A stretch of 64,000 bases of DNA from Pratylenchus scribneri (taxonomy: Eukaryota > Nematoda > Chromadorea > Rhabditida > Pratylenchidae), in assembly GCA_030063045.1 (NCBI GenBank), contig JAQSEB010000064.1, forward strand, positions 1,922,001-1,986,000. Direction: 5' to 3'. Shown here piece after piece: positions 45,588 to 57,480 of this stretch (its first letter is position 1; every line of letters begins with the position of its first letter). The position numbers and the translations under genes were made by a program. The notes beneath the pieces are model-generated. The model was not told where the DNA came from. It saw only the letters and a program-made list of their open reading frames with translations, and ran no database searches.

Positions 45588-48500
45588 ATGATCTCTGTTC
45601 GTCTATTCATCGACATTAATTCCAAAATTTGTCTCATTTTTGGCGGTTTCCTCAATATTTTGCTCGTTTGGTTGGTCTGCCGACGAACTCCAATGGAAAT
45701 GCGTTCCTATAGTAAAATTGTGCTCCAAACGTGTTTTTGCGATTTGGCCAATTTGATTTTGGGTGACATTGTCCAACCAGTACCACATTTCCCCCAAAAT
45801 TTATTAATCCAATTCTCTCAATTGAAAGGTTCTTTTCATTTATAATGGCATTGTGGTGGTCATCAGCAATGGAATTGCCGGCAATCTTCCTTGGCCCTAT
45901 AACGGCTATGCCTATTATTTGTGGATTTTCTTCGCTTTCTTCGCCATCATTGGAATCATTGTCCAATTCCTTTATCGATATTTGGTCGTTTGCAAGTAAG
46001 TTAGCATATTAAGGTATTAGTCAGAGATTGGTATAGCTATAGGAAAAAGTAGAGTATAGGTGATTCTATACCTATACCTATAGCTATAGCTTCCTATACC
46101 TATACTCTACCTAAGGCCAGCTAAAGGTAGATGTAGAGTAGAGCAAAAAATTTCCAGCTAAAGATAGAGGTGTTTTCCTATACTTTTTCCTATACCTATA
46201 GCTTCTTTCTATACCCAAAAATTTAGGAGAATTTCCTTAATTTTTCATATTTTTTTCTGTCATTTTGTAATTTTTTTTCGGAAATTAATCATTTACGGTT
46301 AAATTTTTTTTCACTGCGTGGCCATTATGGCCAGAATTTTTCGCTACCGCGGGAATTTTTAGCCAAATTTTTTGTTCAGGACCTCTTATGTCCAAATTTT
46401 TTTATTGCGTGATCATTTATGGCTTTTTTGCGAAGTTATTTATGGTAAATTTTTTTCACTCTGCAAATTTTTCGCTACCATAGCTAAAGAATTTCACAAG
46501 TGGATTTTCAGTAATCCGTACTTGGCTACCGAAAAGAAAAGGGGGTCATTTTAATATATGGTAGCAGAAATTGGAAAATGTATGATATACCATTCTACAC
46601 TCCTCGTCGAGCTGAGTACGAATCTGTAACTATTTTCTGCCGGAGGTGCCTAGTAAAAATGTTACAATATGATAAAGAAACAAAAGATCCTCCTTTGGGT
46701 CAAAAAATTTCAAAAATTTTCATGTTTCGACCCATAGGGGTGACGGGTGACCCTTCATTTTTCCAAATTTCATCATATTTTTTCTAGACGCCTCCGGCAT
46801 AAAAATTTTGTAGATTCATAGTTCATACTCAGCTCGTCGAGAGGAATCGAATGATATATCATACATGTTCCAATTCCTGCTACCATATACTAAAGTAGAG
46901 CCAAAAAAGGGAACAAATTGTTCTGAACTTTTAAACCAGAAATCATTTATCCACATGACAAAGTAAATTTGATTAATTGTTACTCGATATAAATTTTGCA
47001 ATATTTATTACATTTATTGTCATTTTAAATAAAAAAAAATTAATTTTATTATAAAAAAATTTTTTTGAAAAGGTATAGGAAAAGGTATAGGAAACTGCTA
47101 TACTCTACCTATACCTATACTCTACTCTACCTGCCAAAAAAAAAGTATAGGTAGATGTATAGGTAACTCTACCTGTGGTCAGGTATAGGTAGAGGTAGAG
47201 TATAGTTGGCAATTTCCCAAGTATACCAATCTCTGGTATTAGTTAATTATCAAGAGGGGGCAAAAATTTAATTGGAAAGGTACCCGAAAATCAGTGCTCA
47301 ATAATTTAACGAGTTTTAAACAACAGCCAAATCTAATTCCACTTTAACCTAAACACAATTCGCCCTATTTTATACGTATCCTACCCTACCCTAAACTCTT
47401 TGGGTGCCGGATAGGGTTAGGGTAGGTAGAATAGGCTAAATGTATTTGCGTTTAACGGGATTAGGCTTGGATTAGGTTTTCAGGGTTTAGATTTGCCATT
47501 TTTTCAATTATTAAATTACCATGCGAGGCAAAATAATAAATTTTCGGTTGCCTCCTCCAATAATTAATTAGTACCAATACCAATATAAAATTGTAAACAT
47601 TTTTCATTATTTTAGGGATTTGAGAATTGGGAATCGAGGCTATTTTGCAATGTTGGGTTTTGTGGCTATTGGATTGGCTTTGTATTTCGTTTGGCTCCTC
47701 ACTTTGGGTTTTCCACCACCCGATGGAATTGTTGAGGACCCTTTCGTTGGCCAATTGCTTGGCCATAATCAAACGGAGCTGGGCAATGTGATAATGCATG
47801 GGCGAAATCATCATATGGAGGAAGTGCCACCCGAAATTCGCATTCAATTGCTTGGAACTGGGGTTGGCTATTTTTGAATCAGGGATGGCATTGATGTTTC
47901 AAAAAATATCAAAAATACAAATTTTAAAGGTCAAAAATTTTTGAAAATCGAAATTTCGGAGAGTAAAAAATTTTTGAAAAACGAAATTAAAAATTTTCGA
48001 AAATCGAAATTCAGAGGGTCTAAAATTTTCAAAAATCGAAATTTCGGAGAGAAAATTTTTTCAAATCGAAATTTCAGAGGGTTTTTCGAAAATCGAATTT
48101 AGTCCAAAAAATGAGAGAAATTTCGGACCGAAATGAAATAAATCGAAAATCGATGCCTTCCCTATTTGGAATAAATGAATTCACTCAAAATGGATTCTTT
48201 AGGGTGAAGCATTTTGGATAATGTGGCACATTGGCTTTGTCACAACAATCATCGTTGTCTATGCTTGCATCACATTTTTTGGCCGTAAAATTGTTATTTT
48301 CACCCGAAGGAATATGTCGAAAGAATTGAAGAAGAATGTGGATTTGAATCGTCAATTGACGTTCAATCTGATTCTACAGGTCCAATTCCTTCCCCAAATA
48401 CCGTATAACCTTCTTTAATTTCCCATCCTCGACTTTGAGGACTTAAAGTACTGGCAGAGTGAACTTAAGTTTTTTTGCTTTTTCTTGGTTCCCTAAAGCT

Positions 48501-49503
48501 CAATCAGCCATAATTTGTTCAAAAATGTCCACAAATTATAAAAAGTTAGACCCTAAATTTTCCCATTTTTTGAGAGGTTGAAAAATAACCCATTATGGCG
48601 AATAAAATGAGGTTATACGGTACTAATTATTTTATCATTTTTAAATCATTTCCATTAATTTTAGGCAATTATTCCAATTGCGGCAATGCTTGGCTGGGTA
48701 CTTTGTGCCTATGCCTGCATTTTTGTGGTTTCCGGCCATTGGTTCAATGTATTCACCAGTCTTTTTGCTACACCTACCCAAAATTGGACATCCGTTCTGA
48801 ATCCATTGGTAAATGGGGGAATATTCTAATTTTGTCTTTTGGATTTATTAATTTTTGCAAAAGACAATTAATATAAAGGGAAGGGGAAATTGCTTATTAA
48901 TTCCAGGAATTATTTCTTCAATTAAATCCAAATAAAATCTAGTTGTTTTTTTAAATTAATTGCAAAAAATAATGAATTTGCAAAAATCGGGTCAAAAAAT
49001 GAAGGTTTATGATTTAAGCTAAATCAGACTTTTTAAAATTCTTAATCTACCAAGTCCTGCTAGGTTCTGAACTTAATTTTAACCCTAAAACATGTTAAAA
49101 GAAAGAGGATTTCTCTAAATTAATATTTTTCTGCATTTTTTTGAAAAATTAAATATTTTTCTTTCTTTTTATAGGTCACCATTCTTACCATCAAATCATA
49201 TCGTCGGACGGTCCTAAATCTAATCCGAACCCTAATATCTAGTTATGGTTAAGTTATATGGCCTAAAAGAATAAATTATTTTTCAATGCGAAAAGTTTTC
49301 AGCAAATTAGATTTTCCTTTCTCCTTTTAGGTCACCATTCTGACCATCAAATCTTATCGTCGGGCAGTTTTTGGTGGCGCAAGCCCAAGTCGTACAAGTC
49401 ATATTCATCCGACGAATGGAATTAGCACTGGAACGAATATAAAAGAAAGGAAATCGGAGAGATCGGCTGAGATCCAGTCAAAGATTTTGAAAAAATTTAA
49501 ATG
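45588..49503 (+). CDS. 7TM chemoreceptor, Str/Srj/Srd superfamily
   Basis: Predicted nematode G-protein-coupled chemoreceptor. The ATG at 45588 opens an extracellular N-terminus and TM1 (ICLIFGGFLNILLVWLVC), followed by RRTPMEMRSYSKIVLQTCFC and DLANLI, the typical PxxMxxYxxILLQxxxxDL motif of the Str class. Later exons give ISNGIAGNLPWPYNGY, IIVQFLYRYLVVC, DLRIGNRGYFAMLGF, PPEIRIQLLGTG, RNMSKELKKNVDLNRQLT, AIIPIAAMLGWVLC and PLVTILTIKSYRRAVFGG, ending KILKKFK-TGA at 49503. PLxxIxxxxxYR is the usual TM7 end. The gene is long because introns hold a 1.2-kb hAT-like element (46022-47235), a simple repeat (47890-48130), a MITE (48399-48622) and a partial copy of its own last exon (49173-49214). 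Confidence 0.75.
46022..47235. mobile_element. hAT-like non-autonomous element
   Basis: This 1214-base element lies in the second intron of the chemoreceptor gene. A perfect 14-base terminal inverted repeat, CAGAGATTGGTATA and TATACCAATCTCTG, is flanked by an exact 8-base duplication GTATTAGT at 46014-46021 and 47236-47243. Both subterminal zones are built from TATACCTATACTCTACC-type short repeats. A further internal inverted pair (GTAGCAGAAATTGGAA at about 46561 and TTCCAATTCCTGCTACC at about 46869) lies in the middle. No transposase is visible. Confidence 0.85.
47890..48140. repeat. simple repeat, AAAATCGAAATTTCGGAGA type
   Basis: Short units containing AAAATCGAAATTTCGGAGAG recur about six times in an intron of the chemoreceptor gene. 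Units vary in length, and no coding signal is seen. Confidence 0.7.
48399..48622. mobile_element. MITE family B, copy 4
   Basis: Left end TACCGTATAACCTTCT and right end ATGAGGTTATACGGTA give a 13-base terminal inverted repeat with TA edges. The element fills most of a chemoreceptor intron. It shares only the terminal TACCGT with the other copies, so it may be a sister family. Confidence 0.6.
49173..49370 (+). repeat. partial duplication of the last chemoreceptor exon
   Basis: The text TAGGTCACCATTCTTACCAT and on to CGTCGGACGG at 49173-49214 repeats the start of the true last exon, TAGGTCACCATTCTGACCAT to CGTCGGGCAG at 49328-49370. The first copy then runs into the dispersed CCTAA-type repeat (ATCTAGTTATGGTTAAG). 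It includes the acceptor AG, so it could act as a decoy splice site. Confidence 0.7.
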
Positions 49504-49600
49504 AAAATGAAAAATAATTGGAAAAATGAATGAAAAATATTTTGTAAATGTTCAATATTTAATTTGTATTTTTTTATTTTAATTGGATAATTCGGATGAA

Positions 49601-51232
49601 TTATGGAATTTGCCATTGTAATTTTAATTGTCCAAAATGCACTTTAGCTTCCTCTTCTCCTCCCCGGGACCTCGGTTGTACATTCCTCCGTTGATTTTTT
49701 CCCATAAATTTTAAGAAACGAATATAAACAATCATTGTAATTGCGGCATAAATATAAAGTAACTAAAATAAATAATAAATTAAAATTATTATCAAATTAA
49801 TTAACCGTATTGATTAAATTATAATAAAAGCTATATTCCATTGTTGAAATTGTGAATCGATTTAATCTAATTAAAATGACACAAATTGAATAAATGGAAT
49901 ACAGAAGGGCATAGGCAATGTCCATTGGCAAAATCAAACGCATTGCCAATGAATTCTCATTCAGCTGAAAATTCTTTGCCAAACTATAATTTGCATAATT
50001 TTTGCTAAAATTAATAAAATTATCATTTTTGGGTCTAATCCAAATTGATTTTCACCTTTGTGCCCGAATCCGTTTATTCAAAATTGTAATTCGCCAATCG
50101 CATAATGCCGTGAAAATCACAACGAAAAGGGCCACAATATTCACAATTAAACTTGTCACTGAACTGTACGCCGAAGTCAAATATGGCATCCCTTGGAGGG
50201 CCATTTCCGGCACGGAAAATGCCGCAATCAAAATGAAGGCCAAATAGGCACCGGAAAATATCCACTTTAAATTTATTTTAAATTTCACAAAGTAAATTGA
50301 AATAAAACGCACAATAATTACGACCATCTAAATGCCAAGCCATTTGCCTTCTCTTTCGTATTTTGCGGCCAACAATGTGGCCCGAACCCTTTCAACCATA
50401 ACGCAAAAATGGAGGGCAGGATAGGCAATGGATTGGGCATTTGTTGGGCCATAGAAAAGTGCAACCATCCAAAGTGGGGTCATCAATTGGCAAGGATCCG
50501 TGTAGAAGAAAAGGAGAACCTTTTTTGAGAATATATTTATAATATATATTGCAATTAAAGAAAAACCCGATAGCGAAGGAGCCAAGAAAATTGACCAAAA
50601 ATGGCAATGAAATAGATAAAAACAATGTTGGGAAAAAGAAGCTGAAAACTTAGATGTTACGACAATTGGGGACGAAACGGTCTGACGACTGACGTCGAAG
50701 GTTGAAAAGCTGCGGAATCCATTTTTATGGCATTTAATTCGGTATAAAATTAGCTATAAATGATATCAAAAGCATTGGCCCAAATTTAATATTTGCCGAA
50801 TTATGGCCAAAAAACCGTCGATTTTGTAAAAATTCTGATTTAGTTTTTTTTGGCCATAATTAGGCAAATATTAAATTTGGGCTAATTATTTAAATATAAT
50901 TTTGTAGCTAATTTTATACCGAAATTCCATATAAATTGACTTTACAGCTTTACAATCTTCGATTTTAGACCGTTCCGTCCCCAATTGTCGTAAAGTAAAT
51001 TTAATTCCAAAGAATATTTGGAAAGAATATTTCCATTAAATTAATTGTAATTTACCATTAAATTTCCATGGATCAAAATTTTATGTTTAAAATATTGAAA
51101 AATGAGAATTCCTATGAAAATTAGAATAGAAAATAAAAGTGGCAATTGGCCATAGAGGAGGAAATGGCCAAATGAAGAATTGAGAATATTTTCAATTTCA
51201 TTGCATTTTGATTGGATGGAATTATTATTCAT
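49601..51232 (-). pseudogene. 7TM chemoreceptor, Sra/Sre type, with in-frame TAG
   Basis: Predicted chemosensory receptor. The start at 51232 gives MNNNSIQSKCNEIENILNSS and TM1 LLFSILIFIGILIFQYF. After a long intron (holding a MITE) exons give DPCQLMTPLWMVALFYG, FCVMVERVRATLLAAKYERE (the ERxxAT..YE signature), IFSGAYLAFILIAAF, VALFVVIFTALCDW and ANYSLAKNFQLNENSLAMRL, a block typical of the Sra/Sre families. The tail ends LKLQWQIP-TAA at 49601. After GKWLGI a TAG stands in frame at 50328-50330, and the coding text continues in the same frame as MVVIIVRF. No GT donor gives a plausible short intron around the TAG without deleting the conserved motif. The gene is likely decaying, unless the base is an error. 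Confidence 0.62.
50659..50991. mobile_element. MITE family A, copy 2
   Basis: A 25-base terminal inverted repeat with one mismatch: left begins ACGACAATTGGGGACGAAAC, right ends GTTCCGTCCCCAATTGTCGT. Inside are ATATCAAAAGCATTGGCC and CATATAAATTGAC, shared with the copy at 16292-16604. It lies in the first intron of the Sra-type receptor. Confidence 0.8.
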
Positions 51233-52797
51233 CTAAAATTGATAAATTTGAGATTTTTATAAAATATTATATTTTAAAAATGACTGGCATAAAATTTTGA
51301 GTACGGATGGTCGATTACGTGCATGGACTTTTAATAATATTGATATATCAAAAATTGTGTGAAAATGGTAAGCAAAAATGAATATTCTTTAGAGTGGTAT
51401 TTCGTTTTGACATTTGAAGCCGTAAAATTTAATGAGGTAATCGTCTTTTGAGCACTCTGTTGATTAATTAATAAATACAAAAAATGATCAAAAAAAGTTC
51501 AAAATAAAATCTTTTAGCTACCATATTTTTTTTATTAAAAGTTGCGAAGATTAAAATAATTTAAATTGTATCGAATTTTTACATTTAATTTTGAGCTTTT
51601 CAATTTTTTAACATTTTCTCGTATATTCTTTTTTCACTTTTTTGAACTGAAATTTAGAATTTATTTATTCAAAAAAAGTTATAAAAGAAAAAAAGGAAGG
51701 AATTTTGCATTACCTAACTAATAAGTAATTATTTTATCAATAAGTATGAATATTTGTGGATATGGTACGAAAAGATGGAAATGCCCTAAAGAAAAATTCG
51801 AAAAAATCGGAACGGAACTCAAACCCTCGGAATTCCGGCTTTCAGAACCGGAATTCGGAATTTTTCAAAAAGAATTTAAATCCATTAAAAAATTCAAAAA
51901 ATTTATTTTCAATTACATTTCAAAAAAAAATATAATAAAGAGTTTAGTATTTTTTTAAAATGAAAAGAAACTTTCAAAATAATCCTATTTCTGATTTAGA
52001 CTCAAACCAAGGCAAACGCAAATGTAAATAATTATGTATTGACCCGATGAAAAATAAATTTAAAAATATGGAAAATATATTTCTAGAGCTAATTTTAGGT
52101 GAAAATACATTTTCCGAGCTCGATTTTTGATATCTTACCATCTTGTTAAGATATGTAAACTCTTACCATGGAAAAGCAAAGAAGGGATCAAAGGTACTTT
52201 TGGTAGAAATTTTTCTGTGGCCTTATTATAGCTTATTAAACGCAGTTTGGAATCTTGTTTTTCATTTAAAATTAGCTCTAGAAATGAGTTTTTCTCATTT
52301 AAAAAATTTATTTTTTACCGGGATCAAAATTCTTTGCACTTGCCCAAACCATTGCCAATGAAAATGAAAACCTGGCCAATGAATTTCTTCGTTCGAATTT
52401 TTTTATTGTTTTTATCATGGCTCATAAAGTTTTGTTTAATTTTTTAAATGGCACATAAATTTGGTGATTTCTTTATTGGGCAATGATAAATGATTATTTT
52501 GAGCGCTGCTATTTCCATGTTTTTTTGGGGTTTGGCCAAAAAATTCCAAAATATTTTAAAATTTTTTTGTTTTTTATTCTTAAAACAATTATAGAATACT
52601 TATTCGCTGACTTAATTGAAAAAATAAATTAGAAGAACAAAATATTATAAGAAAAAGAAGTAATTTTTAATTAAAAAAGGAATTCATTTCAAAAAATAAT
52701 CCAAATTCATGGATGAACTAGCAAAGGGTCCCCCCTTTGCTTTTTTCGGAATTTTTCGGAATTCGACCACTTTTCGGAATCGGAACGGAACTCGAAC

Positions 52798-53933
52798 CAG
52801 GGTTGCCTCGAGTTACTCGAAACTCGAAACCCGAAACTCGAGGTTTTTGGCGACTCGAAACTCGACTCGAAGAATTTTCGATCGACTCGATTCGAAACTC
52901 GAAATTTTTGGCAATTTTTAATTTAAAAATTTTAAATTTTTATCGAACGGATTTTCCTTATTTTATTATTTATTTTAAATAAAATCGTCAATTCTTTCTT
53001 ATTTTTATTTATTTATCATTTTATTTGTCATAAATCATATTAAATTTATACTTTAATACTGAATTATTATGAATTTTTTTATCAGAATAGTAAAAATGGC
53101 GGAAGAAGATTCGATTTGGCATTATTTTATTGAATTGACCAACGATTTTGTCAAATGTAAAAATTGCGAATGGAATCAAAAACGAGAAAAAACTAAATCA
53201 ACAACAAATATGAATCGACATTTAAAAAATCATCATTCATCATAAAGAATTTTATGCTCAATATGTAAAAGCAAAGGAAAAAAAGAGGCAATTGGCAGAA
53301 AAAGCACTCTCAACAATGCCAAAAATAACAAATTTCAGTTTATTGACAAAGATGATGCGGATTTGATTAAGCAGGAAATTGATGCTTATTTGTTGGAACC
53401 ATTGCAAAAAAAAGATTGCTTCAAATATTGGACGCAAAAAGCTGAACAATGGCCAAGATTGTGCAAATTGTTCAGGTTATTGTTAAAATAAAATGAATTA
53501 TTTTTTAACATTAAGACAATTTAATTGTGCGCCTGTAGGTTCGCAGGAATCAGAACAGCTTTTTTCGACGGCCGGTGCAATTATGACTGATTTGCGAAAT
53601 CGTTTAAGTGCAGAAAATTTGGAGAAGTTACTTTTCATCCATGAAAATCTTCCATTAACAAATTTCGAATATTAACTATTTATTTAATCTAAATATTTTT
53701 CTACTATTATTTATTTTTGATTTATGAAAGCAAATTTTAATTCCATTTTCTTCTTTAAATTTGGATAAAAAAATTTTTCTATGTGAAATTAATTTTTTTG
53801 AATTTGACTCGAGACTCGAAACCCGAAACTCGAGGTTTTTGGCGACTCGAAACTCGAAACTCGACTCTAAAAATTTTGGCCGACTCGAACTCGAAACTCG
53901 ACTCGAACTTTTTGGCGACCCGCGGCAACACTG
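52798..53933 (+). mobile_element. hAT transposon remnant
   Basis: Begins CAGGGTTGCC and ends GGCAACACTG (terminal inverted repeat, one mismatch in ten) and is flanked by ACTCGAAC on the left and ACTCAAAC on the right, an 8-base target duplication with one difference. Subterminal zones are packed with ACTCGAAACTCGA repeats. It encloses a degraded transposase reading frame. It sits inside another repeat containing GGAATTCCGAATTC-type text, so the insertion is nested. Confidence 0.8.
53096..53675 (+). pseudogene. hAT transposase, internally deleted and frameshifted
   Basis: The ATG at 53096 opens MAEEDSIWHYFIELTNDFVK, followed by CKNCEW and a HLKNHH ending, a BED-type zinc finger. After a stop the text resumes with KKRQLAEKALSTMPKITNF. 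A further frame holds EIDAYLLEPLQ and FKYWTQKAEQWPRLC, and the last frame gives APVGSQESEQLFSTAGAIMT and NRLSAENLEKLLFIHENLP, the hAT C-terminal dimerisation block, ending TAA at 53673. Most of the catalytic centre is missing and several frame breaks are present, so it cannot encode an active transposase. Confidence 0.8.
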
Positions 53934-54588
53934 ACTCAAACCCTCGGAATTCCGGCATTCGGAATCGGAATTCGGAATTCCGAACCCAGCCCTGTTAATA
54001 AAGGACAAAAGAAAAATTTTTACGAAAATGATTATGGTAACATTTTGTCAAATGAAATAAATAAAAAAATGAGGGGAATGGAGGATGGACAACAAATGGC
54101 ATTGGTATATGAAAAGGAAAATGACAGTGACCAAATAAATATTAGGTAATCATTTTTGCAAATTAATTTGTACAATATTTTGTAAGTTGGCCAAAAAGGC
54201 AATTAGAATTGGGCAAAGTCATCATGGGAATTCATTATTTTATACAATTTAGAGAGATATTTAAATAAAAATTTAATCTAAAAAATATATTTTAGCTAGA
54301 TTGATCCAATAATAATTTTAATAGTTTGGAATAAATTTTGACAAATTTGATCATTTTAATTAAGGGACAAAAAATTGCAATTCATTTGTAATTTAATTAA
54401 AATATATATTTTTAAAAGGAGTTGTGGCCAAGTTGATTTATGGCCTAAAATTTATTTATATTATTTTCTCATTGCAAAAAAATTCAATATTCTTTGTCAT
54501 TCTTTTTCGTTCCAATTCCAACCCACGAAACATTTTTTCATCATAATGAATAAATTTTGTGCTTTGCCCAAAGTATTTTGGGCAGCCA

Positions 54589-55403
54589 AATAAAGCCACT
54601 GACCAAATTCGCGCACGGATTGACCAAAAAACCGATGAAAGGAATGCTCACTGGGCCAATGACCATCCTGAATTGGAGTTTTGTGCGAAATGATCAGCCA
54701 ATTAAGGACACTGTTTTCCAGGTGAATTTCAAAATTAATAATCCATGTTTAAAGTATATATTCAGGTGGCACTTGCCCTTCGTGATGAAGTTTCGGAATT
54801 GGAGGCAGCCGGCATCAAATGCATTCAAATGGATGAACCAGCTTTTCTCGAGGGTCTTCAATCTGATTCTCAACTGCATATCGATTATTTGCTCACACCC
54901 ATCTACGCATTTAAGGTAAATTTATTCAATTCACATCTAATTCAATATATTTTATTTGTATATTTCCACCGGATCCGTTGCCGATACCACCCAAATCCAT
55001 TCCCATTTATGCTTTTTTGAATTTAATGACATTTGCTACCATATTGCCCAGTTGAATGTCGATGTTCTATCCATTGAATTTTCTCATTCTGGTATAAAAA
55101 TCCATCCAATTATACATAATTTCCCTAATTTCCTCAGAATTGAGCCTCCTTTCCTGCTTTGACCGTTTCGGCTATCCTCTGATGGTTGGCCCTGGCCTCT
55201 ACGACATTCATTCCCCTCGGGTGCCAAGTGTTGATGAATTGGAGAGTCGATTGTTGGCAATGGCCAAATACATTCCCCCGGGCCGTCTTTTTGCCAACCC
55301 CGATTGTGGACTCAAAACCCGGGATTGGCCAGAAACTGAGGCAGCTCTGACTCCAATGGTCCAAGCAGTTCGAGCCGTTCGCAAACAAATTGGAATGAAA
55401 TGA
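54589..55403 (+). CDS. cobalamin-independent methionine synthase (MetE), C-terminal catalytic part
   Basis: Would transfer a methyl group from methyltetrahydrofolate to homocysteine without cobalamin. The first exon (from about 54589, after a TTTTGGGCAG acceptor) has [20 protein letters not shown], then [20 protein letters not shown] and [10 protein letters not shown]. The next text has [12 protein letters not shown], with the zinc ligands His and Cys, and [10 protein letters not shown] (Glu ligand). The last exon gives [14 protein letters not shown] and [13 protein letters not shown] (Cys ligand), ending IGMK-TGA at 55403. All four expected zinc ligands are present. Only about 260 residues of the usual 750 are found; the N-terminal half is not visible upstream. 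The join around 54914-54965 lacks an AG acceptor. MetE is normally absent from animals, so its presence here with introns is unusual. Confidence 0.78.
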
Positions 55404-56070
55404 AAATGATTTTGATTTAAAACGACACTCTTTTCATTTCGATAACATTTTTTTACAATTAAAATTGTTGAGCTTTTACATTTATTAAATAAATTGTTTC
55501 ACATTTTTGTTCCAATTAATCTTTGAGATTGGGGTTTACAATTACAATTTACAAATAAAATTGGTGACTGACAATAAAGAAAAATGCACAAAAAACCCAA
55601 ATATTAAAATTATATATCTTAAAGTCCGGTTTGGACTTAATGTCTTAAACGGATATGCTTTTTTTGTAACACCTAACAAAAAGTGTTAGTGTTCTTCTTT
55701 TTACAGAATTAGAAATTATTTTAAAACCTTATATGTTTAAACAACAAAACCTTATATTATTTAGTATTTATAGATCATGTTGAGACGTTGATTGTTTTTA
55801 TACGATTTGAACAGAACAGTTTCGAATGTTTTTATATGGATTCGATAGAGAAATATATTATTATCTATTGAAAAAATACAATAATTAGGCAAAATGTTGA
55901 CAAATTGAAGTTTTTTTAATATTAGAAAATGCATATATATATAATTGAATTTTTTTTTTTTGGGGGGGGGGGGTGGGTGGAAATTAGTAGATATGGAATG
56001 AAATTGGAAAACCGCTTTTTATTTAATTAAAAATCAAATTAAATTAAAAAATAATTAATAAATGTTTGAA

Positions 56071-56258
56071 TTAATCCGCCGTTGTGCAACCCCGAATCAG
56101 CTGATGGCCCGATGTGAATCGTATCCCGCCGGTGAATTGACAAAGGCACGCAAATCGCATCGACAATGGCAACCGCTTTTCGGTGCATACCATCGAATTT
56201 CGATCGATTGGAATTTTCACACGGCAGCACAAATCAGCAATGTCCCGAAGGAGTTCTG
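56071..56258 (-). CDS. possible orphan exon, unknown
   Basis: A less AT-rich island open on both strands. On the minus strand it follows a GAATCGCACAG acceptor and reads CCRVKIPIDRNSMVC, then LSMRFACLCQFTGG and SGHQLIRGCTTAD before TAA at 56071. Seven cysteines suggest a secreted or exported fragment. The opposite frame (RRCATPNQLMARCESYP) is equally open, so the strand is uncertain. No partner exon or start was found. Confidence 0.25.
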
Positions 56259-57480
56259 TGCGATTCAAGTTTCGAATGAGATCGGTTTAACCAATTTTAA
56301 CTTAGTTTTGAACTATTAAACCAAAAATTGGTCAGTTGTTTTATGTTCCACCCAAATAATTCAGCCTGTTTTGTATTTCCATTAACTAATATCGTCTTGT
56401 TTTTTGTCTCAATTAATTCCACCTATTATGCCCCAAAATAATTCCTTCTTTATCTATAAATAAATAGCTTTTACGATTGAAAACAAAAAATGCATAAATT
56501 CTGTTATACTGTACTTCTTTTCTCATAAAATCAATTAATATTTTCTTTTATCCTTTTATTTTTGCTTATATAATATTCCAATTAATTTTCCATTTATTCG
56601 GATAACATAACAATCTTGATGGGTTTTAACATTTTTAATAGGTCCAAAGTTCGTCAAAAAAGCTTTCTGTCTAGCACCAATTTGCATCTTCTTTTTTAAA
56701 TTTGGATTCTATTTAAACCACCTTGAACGCGAGGAATGAATTTCTTTATTTATTTATTCGATAATTTAAATGAAAAGTGAAGAAGGAATTATACGAAAAT
56801 TAATAAATAGAAAAATTGTGGAAAAAATTTTGAAATTGATTAAATTTAATTTTTAATCAATTTGCCCACATTCCCGTTTTGTCCATTTAATTTTTTATAA
56901 GTCAGCAGCAGATAGGGGGATGCTCAATTTGGGATGGCAAAAAAAATACCCAAAAATGCGATCGGAATTTCGGCACATCCTCATTGCTCCAAAATGAAGT
57001 AGCCTCAAATCCAGCACATGCGTTTCACCAAAATTTCATGTTTTTATTATTATTGCTAATGTAGGGAAGTGGCTCGGAAAATTGCCAGTCTCATCCACCC
57101 GTGAAGCGGATGTTACCGAAAAACGATTTTGCTGCTTTTGCTTGTTTGACGGATGCAATTGGAAGGAGGAAAAGTAGTTTTGTGCGGGAAAATGGGAAAG
57201 GGGAAAAAATGCAACGAACCCCAAGGGAAAATTATATGTCCTTTTCACTCAACGGTTTTGTCATTTTCACTTTCAAAACTGGTTTTATTCTTTAATTTTA
57301 AGTAGACAAGTATTGGCTCGACAAAAAAAATTAACTTAACTTTAACAGTTTAAGCTAAATTCCAGTCTCATAGAATTAATAAAGAATTCAAAAATTTGCA
57401 TTAAAATATTATTTATTCAACATTGTAAAGATGAAAAAGAAACAGATAAAGATAGACACAGAAAAAATTAAACAGGGAAA

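Larger units (their letters stand above)
51233..54588. other. intergenic, rich in nested repeats
   Basis: No intact gene. At 51795-51870 and again at 52740-52797 and 53934-54000 there are GGAATTCCGGAATTCGGAAT-type short repeats that flank and host the hAT element at 52798-53933. An open stretch at about 54005-54146 (NFYENDYGNILSNEI) ends at a GT and could be an orphan exon, but it has no visible partner. Confidence 0.45.
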
